A stretch of DNA of 64,000 bases from Shewanella algidipiscicola (GTDB taxonomy: Bacteria > Pseudomonadota > Gammaproteobacteria > Enterobacterales > Shewanellaceae): the NCBI RefSeq assembly GCF_003605125.1, contig NZ_QPQT01000003.1, forward strand, positions 186,001 to 250,000. The letters are read 5' to 3'. Shown here one piece after another: positions 1 through 8,854 of the stretch (its first letter is position 1; each line of letters starts with the position of its first letter). Below the pieces are notes generated by a model. That model saw only the letters and a program-made list of their open reading frames with translations. It did no database searches and had not been told where the DNA came from. Made by a program: the position numbers and the translations under genes.

Positions 1-2
1 TT

Positions 3-224
3 ATTACTGGCCTAAACAATAGTTTGAATATGGAAGCTGGCGGTGATATCGCCAATAATCTTAGCGAACTCTATGATTTTATGCTGCGTAAAATATCGGA
101 AGCTAATATCAATAATGATGTGCAGGCCATTGATGATGTTAGTGAGATACTCAGAACCATTAAAGAGGGTTGGGATGCTATTCCGCAAAAAGACCATCAT
201 ATAGTGTCACACAGTGATGTGTAA
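3..224 (+). CDS. fliS: Flagellin export chaperone FliS, 3' end only
   Basis: The window opens inside this gene. The frame is open from base 3 to a TAA at 222-224, giving the last 73 residues. The visible part has the FliS C-terminal pattern: a GLNNSLNME helix, then GGDIANNLSELYDFMLRK, and a final helix ending KEGWDAI. FliS binds newly made flagellin in the cytoplasm and keeps it unpolymerised until the export gate takes it. Its position immediately upstream of flrA is the usual one in polar-flagellate gammaproteobacteria. About half the protein lies outside the window, so the start and complete length cannot be given. Confidence 0.85.
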   Translation: MTGLNNSLNMEAGGDIANNLSELYDFMLRKISEANINNDVQAIDDVSEILRTIKEGWDAIPQKDHHIVSHSDV

Positions 225-495
225 TTGCGTGGTTCGTAAAGCCTTGTGCGCCACAATTCTGTCAGGTGTCAAACCTTTGACATCTTGTGCTTGAATCGTA
301 GATAAATTGTTCTAGAATCAGATGAGTTTGTCATAAAGTGAATCTGATACTTGCTAATACGTTGCTGATAATACACTATTCCTTAATGGTAATTAGTTTA
401 TTTAAAATCAGTAGTAACTGCATTATCTCGTTTTCTAAGCTACTAACACTAATAATTAATGCGAACAACACTGAGCGCTTCTACGGCCTTCTTAA

Positions 496-1929
496 ATGAT
501 GCAAACAGATCAACGAATTCTACTTGTCGGTAATGAGTCAGAGCGAACTAATCGCTTATCTTGTGTTTTTGAGTTTCTTGGTGAACAAGTTGAACAGCTT
601 GGCGTTGATGAACTTGAAGTTCGAGTTTCCAATACCCGGTTTCGGGCATTGGTGCTAGCTCAAGAAGCACAATCAAAAGAGCTGTTAAAGACGATTGCCG
701 CCGCGGTTCCTTGGCAGCCGATATTGGTATTAGGCCAAACCGACCCCCTTAGCACATCTAATATTCTTGGATGTATCGAAGAACCCCTTAACTACCCGCA
801 GCTCACTGAGTTGTTACATTTTTGCCAAGTTTTTGTTCAGGCTAAACGGCCTGAAGTACCAACCAGTGGCAATCAAACCAAGTTATTTCGTAGCTTAGTT
901 GGGCGAAGTGAAGGTATTGCTCAAGTTCGTCATCTGATAAATCAAGTGGCGGGTTCTGATGCCACGGTACTCGTACTGGGGCAATCCGGTACAGGTAAAG
1001 AGGTGGTAGCGCGAAATATTCATTATATTTCAGAGCGACGTGATGGCCCCTTTATTCCTGTTAACTGTGGTGCGATTCCTGCTGAATTGTTAGAAAGTGA
1101 ACTCTTTGGCCATGAAAAAGGCTCTTTTACTGGTGCGATTAGTGCCCGTAAGGGACGATTTGAATTAGCCGAAGGCGGTACACTGTTTCTCGATGAAATT
1201 GGTGATATGCCGCTGCAGATGCAGGTAAAACTGCTGCGTGTACTGCAAGAGAAAGTCTTTGAACGCGTCGGTGGCAGCAAGGCGCTTAAGACCGATGTTC
1301 GAGTGATTGCCGCTACCCATCGCGAGCTTGAAACCATGATTGCCAATGGCGAATTCAGAGAGGATCTCTTCTATCGGTTAAATGTTTTTCCGGTCGAGAT
1401 GCCCGCCCTGTGCGAGCGTAAAGACGATATTCCCCTATTGCTACAAGAATTAGTCAGTCGAGTCTATAACGAGGGGCGTGGTAAGGTACGTTTTACCCAG
1501 CGCGCCATCGAATCGCTTAAAGAGCACGGTTGGTCTGGTAATGTGAGGGAGCTGTCTAACCTAGTCGAGCGTTTAACCATTCTGTATCCTGGTGGCCTTG
1601 TCGATGTGAACGATTTACCACTGAAGTACCGTCATATCGATGTACCTGAGTATCAAGTCGACGTCAGTGAAGAGGAGTTAGAGCGTGACGCCTTAGCGTC
1701 AATCTTTAGCGATGAAGTGGAGGTGGATATGCCTGAGAGCCGCTTCCCCAGTGAATTACCGCCTGAAGGAGTCAATCTTAAAGACCTCTTGGCTGAACTT
1801 GAAATTGATATGATCCGCCAAGCATTAGAACAGCAAGATAATGTGGTCGCCAGAGCCGCAGAAATGCTGGGTATTCGCCGCACAACCTTAGTTGAAAAAA
1901 TGCGTAAATATGGCATGAGCAAAGACTAA
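496..1929 (+). CDS. flrA: Master flagellar regulator FlrA (FleQ family, sigma-54 activator)
   Basis: FlrA is the top-level activator of polar flagellar genes and opens sigma-54 promoters such as those found here before flrB and fliE. The 477-residue protein has a FleQ-type N-terminal domain (about 6-115), an AAA+ domain (about 132-370) and a C-terminal Fis-type helix-turn-helix (about 435-475). The Walker A motif GQSGTGKE is at 162-169 and Walker B, GGTLFLDEIGDM, is at 227-238. The sigma-54 contact loop reads GSFTGA (209-214) instead of the commonest GAFTGA. The N-terminal domain lacks a receiver-type phosphorylation site, as expected for FleQ/FlrA, where c-di-GMP and FlhG act as inputs in relatives. 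The start is the first of two consecutive ATG codons. The 271 bp upstream gap should hold its promoter, but I could not pick a convincing -35/-10 pair. Confidence 0.95.
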   Translation: MMQTDQRILLVGNESERTNRLSCVFEFLGEQVEQLGVDELEVRVSNTRFRALVLAQEAQSKELLKTIAAAVPWQPILVLGQTDPLSTSNILGCIEEPLNYPQLTELLHFCQVFVQAKRPEVPTSGNQTKLFRSLVGRSEGIAQVRHLINQVAGSDATVLVLGQSGTGKEVVARNIHYISERRDGPFIPVNCGAIPAELLESELFGHEKGSFTGAISARKGRFELAEGGTLFLDEIGDMPLQMQVKLLRVLQEKVFERVGGSKALKTDVRVIAATHRELETMIANGEFREDLFYRLNVFPVEMPALCERKDDIPLLLQELVSRVYNEGRGKVRFTQRAIESLKEHGWSGNVRELSNLVERLTILYPGGLVDVNDLPLKYRHIDVPEYQVDVSEEELERDALASIFSDEVEVDMPESRFPSELPPEGVNLKDLLAELEIDMIRQALEQQDNVVARAAEMLGIRRTTLVEKMRKYGMSKD

Positions 1930-1950
1930 ACGTAATCAAGTTGATTATGT

Positions 1951-1985
1951 AGAAAGGGCGCTTAAGATAGCGCCCTTTCTGTTTT
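1951..1985 (+). terminator. Rho-independent terminator after flrA
   Basis: An 11 bp perfect stem (1951-1961 with 1970-1980, AGAAAGGGCGC and its complement) closes an 8-base loop and is followed by GTTTT. It separates flrA from the sigma-54 promoter of flrB. Confidence 0.85.
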
Positions 1986-2017
1986 CTATCTATTTTACTG
2001 TTTATTATAGTTTTTTA

Positions 2018-2034
2018 TTGGCACAAAACCTGCA
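2018..2034 (+). promoter_or_regulatory. Sigma-54 (-24/-12) promoter of flrBC
   Basis: The sequence TTGGCACAAAACCTGCA has GG at 2020-2021 and GC at 2032-2033, the 12-base register required by sigma-54. TGGCAC matches the -24 consensus exactly. Transcription would start near 2045, upstream of a ribosome binding site (ACGGAG, 2061-2066) and the ATG at 2072. FlrA is the likely activator, by analogy with Vibrio and Shewanella. Confidence 0.85.
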
Positions 2035-2071
2035 AAGACTCCGTTGGCAGCAATTTATTGACGGAGTGACT

Positions 2072-3145
2072 ATGTCCGCTACGCCCAAATTACACTTTAC
2101 TGAGTTTGACTCTGTGCCACCTATGATGGCCAACAGCGTCGCTAACGATGCGATGTCTAGCACCATGGAACATATTCTCCAAGCGATGCCATCGGGTGTA
2201 GTGATCATTAATGGCGACGGTATTGTGACCGAGGCTAATCCGGTTGCGGTGCAGTTACTTGGTCAGCCACTGGCGGGCATGCGCTGGTTGCATATCATTA
2301 ACCGTGCCTTTTCGCCGCAGCATGATGATGGTCATGAAGTCTCTCTGAAAAATGGTCGCCGAGTTAAGCTGGCGATAACCCCTTTAACGCCGGAGCCTGG
2401 ACAGTTGATTGTACTGACCGATCTGACCGAAACCCGCTTGCTGCAAAAGAATCTATCCCACCTGCAGCGTTTATCTGCCTTAGGTAAAATGGTGGCAAGC
2501 TTAGCGCATCAAGTGAGAACGCCTTTATCGGCCGCTTTGCTGTATGCCTCTAATCTTGGCAGTCCTAAATTAACCACAGATTCACGCCAGCGTTTTCAAT
2601 CAAAGCTTATCGACCGGCTCAATGAATTATCGCAGCAGGTCGATGATATGTTGCTCATGGCTAAAGGGCGTCAACAAGAGTTAACCGATGCAACGAGTAT
2701 GGCCGAAGTGGTCGATATTGTGCTGGCCAATTGTGAGCCGATCGCGGCGCGTAAAGAGTGTCGCTTGCACCTTGATATGGCCTCAACACAGACCTTTATG
2801 GCCAATCGCGCTGCATTGAGTTCTGCCATTAATAATTTAGTGATTAACAGCATTGAGGCCGGAGCCACACATGTTTGGATTAAGGCGCAAGATAATGCGC
2901 AGCAGATCCTGTTTGAAGTGGTTGATAACGGTAAAGGGATGGATAAATCCATGCAGCAACAGGTATTAGAACCGTTTTTTACCACCAAGTCGCAAGGCAC
3001 TGGCTTAGGTCTGGCCGTGGTGCAAACCGTGGTGGCAAACCATCATGGCCAACTGCAGCTCAATTGTATACACGGCCAAGGGTGCCGCGCCTCATTCGCC
3101 TTACCCGCTATGGTCGAACAGGACGTGGAGGTGACCCATGGCTGA
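2072..3145 (+). CDS. flrB: Flagellar sensor histidine kinase FlrB
   Basis: FlrB is the cytoplasmic kinase that phosphorylates FlrC, driving the third tier of flagellar genes. The 357-residue protein has a PAS-like domain (about 28-115), a HisKA dimerisation helix with the H-box pattern LAHQVRTPLS, and a HATPase domain with N, G1 (DNGKGMD) and G2 (GTGLGL) boxes. No membrane segment is visible, as expected for this soluble family. The frame is open upstream to a TTG at 2018, but that codon lies inside the sigma-54 promoter. I therefore chose the ATG at 2072, which has ACGGAG six bases before it. The stop overlaps the flrC start by 8 bases, indicating translational coupling. Confidence 0.93.
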   Translation: MSATPKLHFTEFDSVPPMMANSVANDAMSSTMEHILQAMPSGVVIINGDGIVTEANPVAVQLLGQPLAGMRWLHIINRAFSPQHDDGHEVSLKNGRRVKLAITPLTPEPGQLIVLTDLTETRLLQKNLSHLQRLSALGKMVASLAHQVRTPLSAALLYASNLGSPKLTTDSRQRFQSKLIDRLNELSQQVDDMLLMAKGRQQELTDATSMAEVVDIVLANCEPIAARKECRLHLDMASTQTFMANRAALSSAINNLVINSIEAGATHVWIKAQDNAQQILFEVVDNGKGMDKSMQQQVLEPFFTTKSQGTGLGLAVVQTVVANHHGQLQLNCIHGQGCRASFALPAMVEQDVEVTHG

Positions 3146-4487
3146 AGCTCATATCTTATTGGTTGAAGATGATATTTCACTGCGTGAAGCCCTCGTCGAT
3201 ACCTTACTGCTAGCCCAGTATGCATGTATTGATGTTGGGTCTGCCGAAGAGGCGATCGTGGCGCTAAAGGAACATCAGTTTGACATGGTGATCAGTGACG
3301 TGCAGATGGACGGCATCGGCGGCTTAGGCTTACTCAATTATTTACAGCAGCATTACAGTCAGTTGCCTCTTTTATTAATGACCGCCTTTGCCACCATAGA
3401 TAATGCGGTGAGTGCCATTAAATTGGGGGCGGTTGATTATCTAGCTAAACCTTTCGCGCCAGAGGTGTTATTAAACCAGGTGTCGCGCTATTTAAAACCT
3501 AAATTAATCGAAAATCAGCCGATTGTGGCCGATGATAAAAGCCTAGCTTTACTGGCGTTGGCGCAAAAGGTGGCACATTCAGATGCCTCGGTTATGATCT
3601 TGGGACCAAGTGGTTCGGGCAAAGAGGTATTAGCGCGCTATATTCATCAGCATAGTACTCGCACCGATGGCCCGTTTGTGGCCATTAATTGTGCGGCGAT
3701 CCCTGAAAATATGCTTGAGGCGACCCTGTTTGGTTATGAAAAGGGAGCATTTACTGGCGCTTATCAGGCCTGTCCGGGTAAATTTGAACAGGCGCAGGGT
3801 GGCACCTTGTTGCTTGATGAGATCTCTGAAATGGACTTAGGCTTACAGGCCAAGCTATTACGGGTATTGCAAGAGCGCGAGGTCGAGCGTTTAGGTGGTC
3901 GTAAAACCATTAAGCTAGATGTGCGGGTTTTGGCGACCTCCAACCGTGATTTAAAAGCTTTTGCTGCCAGAGGCGAGTTTCGTGAAGATCTCTATTATCG
4001 GATTAACGTGTTTCCGCTGACGTGGCCGGCATTGTATCAACGCCCCGCGGATATTTTGCCGCTGGCAAAACACTTAGTGCAGCGTCATGCTAAGTCGAGC
4101 GGATTAGCGTACGTGCCACAATTAGATGAGTCGGCATCACGGCGTTTATTGACCCATCGCTGGCCGGGTAACGTACGCGAGCTGGATAACGTGATACAGC
4201 GAGCCCTGATCTTACAGTCGGGCGATACCATCACGGGAGGCGATATTATTATCGATAACCAAGATATTGGTATCGACAGTGCCCCGCAGTTTGGCGAGTC
4301 AAAAAGCGCCGAGTTAGATGGCCTCGGCGATGAGCTCAAAGCGCAAGAGCACGTGATCATCCTCGAGACATTGTCCCAGTGTAACGGCAGTCGTAAGTTA
4401 GTGGCCGAAAAACTGGGGATCAGTGCCCGTACACTGCGCTATAAGATGGCTAAGATGCGCGATTTAGGCATTCAACTGCCAACGTAA
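3138..4487 (+). CDS. flrC: Flagellar response regulator FlrC (sigma-54 activator)
   Basis: FlrC receives phosphate from FlrB and activates sigma-54 promoters of basal body, hook and flagellin genes. The 449-residue protein has a receiver domain (1-120; phospho-acceptor Asp in VISDVQMDG), an AAA+ domain (about 135-365) with Walker A GPSGSGKE, a canonical GAFTGA loop and Walker B LLLDEISEM, and a Fis-type helix-turn-helix at the C-terminus (RKLVAEKLGISARTLRYK). It forms a two-gene operon with flrB, overlapping it by 8 bases, and is followed by a terminator. Confidence 0.95.
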   Translation: MAEAHILLVEDDISLREALVDTLLLAQYACIDVGSAEEAIVALKEHQFDMVISDVQMDGIGGLGLLNYLQQHYSQLPLLLMTAFATIDNAVSAIKLGAVDYLAKPFAPEVLLNQVSRYLKPKLIENQPIVADDKSLALLALAQKVAHSDASVMILGPSGSGKEVLARYIHQHSTRTDGPFVAINCAAIPENMLEATLFGYEKGAFTGAYQACPGKFEQAQGGTLLLDEISEMDLGLQAKLLRVLQEREVERLGGRKTIKLDVRVLATSNRDLKAFAARGEFREDLYYRINVFPLTWPALYQRPADILPLAKHLVQRHAKSSGLAYVPQLDESASRRLLTHRWPGNVRELDNVIQRALILQSGDTITGGDIIIDNQDIGIDSAPQFGESKSAELDGLGDELKAQEHVIILETLSQCNGSRKLVAEKLGISARTLRYKMAKMRDLGIQLPT

Positions 4488-4537
4488 TTCCTCCTTACCT
4501 TAAAGTAGAAGGCACAACATAGGTTATGTCCGATAAG

Positions 4538-4572
4538 CGCAGCAGAAGTTATCTTCTTATGCTGCGTTTTTA
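4538..4572 (+). terminator. Rho-independent terminator after flrBC
   Basis: The stem CGCAGCA/TGCTGCG (4538-4544 with 4560-4566) continues inward through GAAG/CTTC with a small bulge and is followed by TTTTT. It ends the flrBC unit before the fliE promoter. Confidence 0.8.
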
Positions 4573-4704
4573 TTTGTGCTATTTAACGCCCGCGGTTCGC
4601 AGCTTATTTGCGTGGTCAACTCTAGGCCTAGGCTTGACTTAATTGTCACCTCTAGGTGGTTATTTAAGCGATTCGCTGGCTTAAAGTGCTATCGGTTGAC
4701 CATT

Positions 4705-4721
4705 TTGGCAATAATATTGCA
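4705..4721 (+). promoter_or_regulatory. Sigma-54 promoter of the fliE operon
   Basis: The sequence TTGGCAATAATATTGCA has GG at 4707-4708 and GC at 4719-4720, exactly 12 bases apart. It lies 55 bases upstream of the fliE ATG and should drive fliEFGHIJ. The -12 element TTGCA is a perfect match. Confidence 0.8.
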
Positions 4722-4775
4722 TTAGCCTTGCTAACAGAAATTTTTCGTCAATAATACGACGACTAAGAGGTTAGT

Positions 4776-5108
4776 ATGCAGATTGGTGCCAATTCATTAT
4801 TGCAGGAGATGCAATCGCTTAGCGGTGAAATTAAGCCTAGCGGGATCACTCCTAACATAACTCAGCAAGTCGCTAACACCAGTGGCAGTGACTTTGGTCA
4901 ACTCCTCTCACAAGCGGTCGGCACAGTGAACTCGTTACAGGGTCACTCATCGTCGATGCAAACACGTCTCGATATGGGCGATACCCGGGTCACTTTATCT
5001 GATACGGTTATCGCGCGCGAAAAAGCCAGCGTCGCATTTGAAGCCACAGTGCAGGTGCGTAACAAACTTGTCGAAGCGTACAAAGAGATCATGAGCATGC
5101 CAGTATAA
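4776..5108 (+). CDS. fliE: Flagellar MS-ring/rod junction protein FliE
   Basis: FliE is a small export substrate that joins the FliF ring to the proximal rod. The 110-residue product has the usual length and the C-terminal family signature of two helices around VTLSDTVIAREKASVAFEA and VQVRNKLVEAYKEIMSMPV. It is the first gene of the sigma-54-driven fliEFGHIJ operon, with AAGAGG just before the ATG. Confidence 0.95.
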   Translation: MQIGANSLLQEMQSLSGEIKPSGITPNITQQVANTSGSDFGQLLSQAVGTVNSLQGHSSSMQTRLDMGDTRVTLSDTVIAREKASVAFEATVQVRNKLVEAYKEIMSMPV

Positions 5109-5164
5109 TGGGCAGCTTTTCTGATCAGGCATTTCTTAAATAAAACACACAGCAGGTATCTATA

Positions 5165-6868
5165 GTGAGCACAGATATGGTAGTGGGAACAAACTCTACT
5201 GCAGACGACATGTTAGCCGGTGGGGTCCAAGAAGAGCACAAACCCAGTGGTGGTGCTTTTGGCGGCGTCGACATGCTACGTCAAGTGACCATGATCTTAG
5301 CGCTGGCGATCTGTTTAGCCTTGGCTGTGTTTGTCATGTTGTGGGCGCAAGAGCCTGAATATCGCCCTTTGGGCAAAATGAACACCGAGGAGATGGTACA
5401 AGTCCTCGATGTGCTAGATAAAAATAAAGTTGACTACCAAATTGATGTCGATGTGTTAAAAGTGCCAGAGGATCAATACCAAGAAGTTAAAATGATGCTC
5501 AGTCGTGAAGGTATTGACAACTCGGCGACAAAAAATGACTACCTGTCTCAGGACAGTGGCTTCGGCGTCAGTCAACGCATGGAACAAGCGCGCTTAAAAC
5601 ATAGCCAAGAGCAAAACCTCGCCCGTACTATCGAAGAGCTTAAGAGTGTCAGCCGCGCTAAAGTGATTTTGGCCATCCCCAAAGAAAATGTTTTTGCTCG
5701 AAATCGTTCAACCCCAACCGCAACCGTGGTCATCAGTACTCGCCGAGGCGGATTAGGCCAAGAGGAGATTGACTCGATTGTCGATATCGTCGCCTCTGCG
5801 GTACACGGCCTTGAGCCCACACGCGTCACGGTTACAGACTCTAATGGTCGTTTACTCAATTCGGGCAGTCAAGACGCAGTATCGGCGCGGGCCAGGCGAG
5901 AGCAAGAGCTAGTACAGCAAAAAGAGTCAGAATATCGTAATAAGATTGAGTCGATATTGATGCCTATTCTCGGCCCAGAAAACTTTACCGCTCAGGTCGA
6001 TGTGAATATGGACTTTACTGCCGTTGAGCAGACCGCGAAACGCTTTAATCCTGACTTGCCTGCCATGCGCAGTGAAATGACTGTTGAAAACCAATCGGTG
6101 GGCTCGACTACGGGCGGCATTCCAGGCGCCCTGACGAACCAACCGCCAATGGAGTCGAACATTCCTGAAAATGCGTTGGATAACCAACAAGAGCGTACTG
6201 TTCCTGGCTCGAGTCACAAAGAAGCCACCCGCAACTATGAGCTCGACACCACCATTAGCCATACCCGTCAGCAAATTGGCGTGGTTAGGCGCGTCAGTGT
6301 ATCGGTCGCCATTGACTTTAAAACCGGTCCTGCTGGCGCCGATGGGCAAGTGCAACGTGTGGCGCGCACAGAGCAGGAGCTGGCCAATATTCGTCGGCTA
6401 CTCGAAGGTGCCGTGGGCTTTAATACTCAGCGTGGTGACATGATTGAACTGGTTACGGTTCCCTTTATGGATCAGTTGATTGAAGATGCACCTGCTCTGG
6501 AAATGTGGGAGCAACCTTGGTTTTGGCGCGCGGTTAAGCTAGTAATGGGTGGACTTATCATTCTGGCCTTGATCCTCTTTGTCGTGCGGCCTATGTTAAA
6601 ACGGCTTATCTACCCCGATGCCGATAAGATGCCAGACGATCCAATGCTAGGGGGAGAGCTTGCAGAAATTGAAGATCAGTATGCCGCCGACACCTTGGGC
6701 ATGTTAAATCGCCCTGATGCCGAATACAGTTATGCTGATGATGGTTCAATTTTGATACCGGATCTGCATAAAGATGATGATATGATCAAGGCCATCCGCG
6801 CCCTAGTGGCGAACGAACCGGAACTGTCCACCCAAGTAGTCAAAGGTTGGTTACAAGAAAATGAGTAA
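5165..6868 (+). CDS. fliF: Flagellar MS-ring protein FliF
   Basis: FliF forms the MS ring in the inner membrane, housing the export gate and supporting the FliG rotor. The 567-residue protein has two membrane segments (about 36-62 and 455-478), periplasmic ring-building motifs between them (the YscJ-like part begins near EPEYRPLG) and a C-terminal cytoplasmic tail ending in the FliG-binding helix. The start is GTG, preceded by AGCAGG at 8-base spacing. A downstream ATG (codon 5) is a weaker alternative. The stop overlaps fliG by 8 bases. Confidence 0.96.
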   Translation: MSTDMVVGTNSTADDMLAGGVQEEHKPSGGAFGGVDMLRQVTMILALAICLALAVFVMLWAQEPEYRPLGKMNTEEMVQVLDVLDKNKVDYQIDVDVLKVPEDQYQEVKMMLSREGIDNSATKNDYLSQDSGFGVSQRMEQARLKHSQEQNLARTIEELKSVSRAKVILAIPKENVFARNRSTPTATVVISTRRGGLGQEEIDSIVDIVASAVHGLEPTRVTVTDSNGRLLNSGSQDAVSARARREQELVQQKESEYRNKIESILMPILGPENFTAQVDVNMDFTAVEQTAKRFNPDLPAMRSEMTVENQSVGSTTGGIPGALTNQPPMESNIPENALDNQQERTVPGSSHKEATRNYELDTTISHTRQQIGVVRRVSVSVAIDFKTGPAGADGQVQRVARTEQELANIRRLLEGAVGFNTQRGDMIELVTVPFMDQLIEDAPALEMWEQPWFWRAVKLVMGGLIILALILFVVRPMLKRLIYPDADKMPDDPMLGGELAEIEDQYAADTLGMLNRPDAEYSYADDGSILIPDLHKDDDMIKAIRALVANEPELSTQVVKGWLQENE

Positions 6869-7910
6869 TGATAAAGATATTGCAATCAAAGGTAATGCCG
6901 CCGAGTTCAATGTTGATGATCTGAGCGGCATTGAGAAAACAGCGATTTTATTACTCAGTTTGAGTGAAGCTGATGCAGCCTCCATTTTAAAACACTTAGA
7001 GCCTAAGCAAGTGCAAAAAGTCGGCATGTCGATGGCTGCCATGAAAGACTTTGGCCAAAGTAAAGTGATTGGGGTACACAAACTGTTTTTAGAAGAGGTG
7101 CAGAAATACTCTTCTATTGGCTTTAACAGTGAGGAGTTTGTGCGCAAAGCCTTGACGGCAGCCTTAGGTGAAGACAAAGCAGGCAACCTGATTGAACAGA
7201 TCATCATGGGCGGCGGAGCGCGCGGACTTGAGTCATTAAAATGGATGGACGCCAGACAGGTTGCCACCATTATTCAAAATGAACACCCGCAAATCCAAAC
7301 CATTGTCTTATCATATCTTGAGCCGGATCAAGCGGCGGAAATTTTTGCTCAAGCACCAGAAAATACTCGTTTAGATTTGATGATGCGTATTGCTAACCTA
7401 GAAGAAGTGCAACCTGCAGCGCTGCAAGAACTTAATGATATCATGGAGAAACAGTTTGCTGGCCAGGGCGGCGCGCAAGCAGCCAAGATGGGCGGGCTCA
7501 AAGCCGCAGCCAGCATCATGAACTACCTCGATACCGGAGTTGAAAGTCAGTTGATGGAAACCCTGCGTGAATCCGATGAAGAGTTAGCCCAGCAGATCCA
7601 AGACTTGATGTTTGTGTTTGAAAACCTCTCCGATGTTGATGATATTGGTATTCAAACCTTACTGCGTGAAGTGCAGCAAGATGTGTTGATGAAAGCCCTT
7701 AAAGGCGCTGATGATCAACTAAAAGAGAAAATATTACGCAATATGTCCAAACGTGCCGCTGAAATTCTTAACGATGATTTGGAAGCCATGGGGCCTATTC
7801 GCATCAGCGAAGTGGAGATGGCGCAAAAAGAAATTTTGTCTATTGCCCGTCGTTTAAGTGATGCTGGTGAGATCATTCTCGGCGGTGGCGGTGGCGATGA
7901 GTTCCTATAA
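6861..7910 (+). CDS. fliG: Flagellar motor switch protein FliG
   Basis: FliG is the rotor component that contacts the stators and couples FliF to FliM. The 349-residue product has the three FliG domains. The EHPQIQTIVLSYL armadillo-like EHPQ motif lies in the middle domain, and the torque helix with its charged residues (IQTLLREVQQDVLMKALKG) in the C-terminal domain. It overlaps fliF upstream and shares one base with fliH downstream. The C-terminal tail includes a short glycine run before DEFL. Confidence 0.96.
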   Translation: MSNDKDIAIKGNAAEFNVDDLSGIEKTAILLLSLSEADAASILKHLEPKQVQKVGMSMAAMKDFGQSKVIGVHKLFLEEVQKYSSIGFNSEEFVRKALTAALGEDKAGNLIEQIIMGGGARGLESLKWMDARQVATIIQNEHPQIQTIVLSYLEPDQAAEIFAQAPENTRLDLMMRIANLEEVQPAALQELNDIMEKQFAGQGGAQAAKMGGLKAAASIMNYLDTGVESQLMETLRESDEELAQQIQDLMFVFENLSDVDDIGIQTLLREVQQDVLMKALKGADDQLKEKILRNMSKRAAEILNDDLEAMGPIRISEVEMAQKEILSIARRLSDAGEIILGGGGGDEFL

Positions 7911-8854
7911 TGAGTAATACCGACGATCGCTCAACGGCCAAAGATAAGGCTGACTTTAGTCACTGGCAGTTGCCCGATGTGACTGTGGTCGACAAGACGC
8001 CCAAGGAGAATCTCTTTGGTCGCACAACTCAGGTAAAAGAGGCGGTAGAAGTCGAACAGCAGGTGTTGCCGCCGACGCTTGCCGAAATCGAAACTATTCG
8101 CGCCGAAGCCGAAACCGAAGGGTTTGAACAAGGCCAGCAACAAGGCTATCAAGAGGGCTTAGAAAAAGGCCGCCTCAGTGGGTTAGAACAAGGCCATCAA
8201 GAAGGCTTCAGCCAAGGCGAAGAGCAAGGTTACCAGCACGGCTTGACTCAGGCGCAGCAACAAGTTCAGCAATTTGAAGCCTTAATGCAGCAATTAGTGG
8301 CACCTTTATCGCTACTCGATACCGAAATTGAGCAATCTCTGGTAAATCTCAGCATGACCTTAGCCAAGGCGGTAATAGGCCATGAGCTGCAGGTGCACCC
8401 TGAACATGTCTTGGCCGCCCTTCGCCAAGGTATTGACGCCCTTCCGCTAAAAGAGCAAGGCGTCAATGTGCGTTTGCACCCAGAAGACGTCACCTTGGTT
8501 GAGCAGTTATATGGCAGTGCCCAACTGCAAAAAAATCGCTGGGAGATAGAGTCCGATCCGTCACTGCGCCGCGGCGAGTGCATCATCAGTAATGATAGAA
8601 GCCGTGTCGACATGGGGCTTGAAAGCCGCATTAAGGCGGTATTTGAAAACTTAGTCCACAGCGAAAGTCACTTAGAACAACAGAAGCTGCAACAGCAGCA
8701 GGTGTTGGCTAAGCAGGCGGGTGAGGCGGTGAGTCAGGTATCTGCACCCGAAGGACAATCCACCTCAGAGGCGGATGCCGCGACGCCCCATGATGATACG
8801 CGTGATAGCCAAGGCCAAGCAGATGCAGACACGACAACACCAACTGCTGAATAA
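7910..8854 (+). CDS. fliH: Flagellar export stator FliH
   Basis: FliH binds FliI and docks the ATPase at the C-ring. The 314-residue protein contains the glycine-heptad segment typical of FliH (about 63-110, repeats of the form EGxxQGxxxG), then the VATP-synthase E/b-like C-terminal domain. A glutamine- and serine-rich tail (about 250-314) is longer than in E. coli FliH (235 residues). The start ATG uses the last base of the fliG stop. The fliI start lies within its last codons. Confidence 0.93.
   Translation: MSNTDDRSTAKDKADFSHWQLPDVTVVDKTPKENLFGRTTQVKEAVEVEQQVLPPTLAEIETIRAEAETEGFEQGQQQGYQEGLEKGRLSGLEQGHQEGFSQGEEQGYQHGLTQAQQQVQQFEALMQQLVAPLSLLDTEIEQSLVNLSMTLAKAVIGHELQVHPEHVLAALRQGIDALPLKEQGVNVRLHPEDVTLVEQLYGSAQLQKNRWEIESDPSLRRGECIISNDRSRVDMGLESRIKAVFENLVHSESHLEQQKLQQQQVLAKQAGEAVSQVSAPEGQSTSEADAATPHDDTRDSQGQADADTTTPTAE

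Noticed and set aside
2018..2071. FlrB translation starting at TTG 2018
   Set aside because: The codon lies inside a perfect sigma-54 promoter. The ATG at 2072 has a normal binding site.
8775..8822. Longer FliI N-terminus starting at 8775
   Set aside because: The extra residues are arginine-rich and not FliI-like. The binding site is too close to that ATG.
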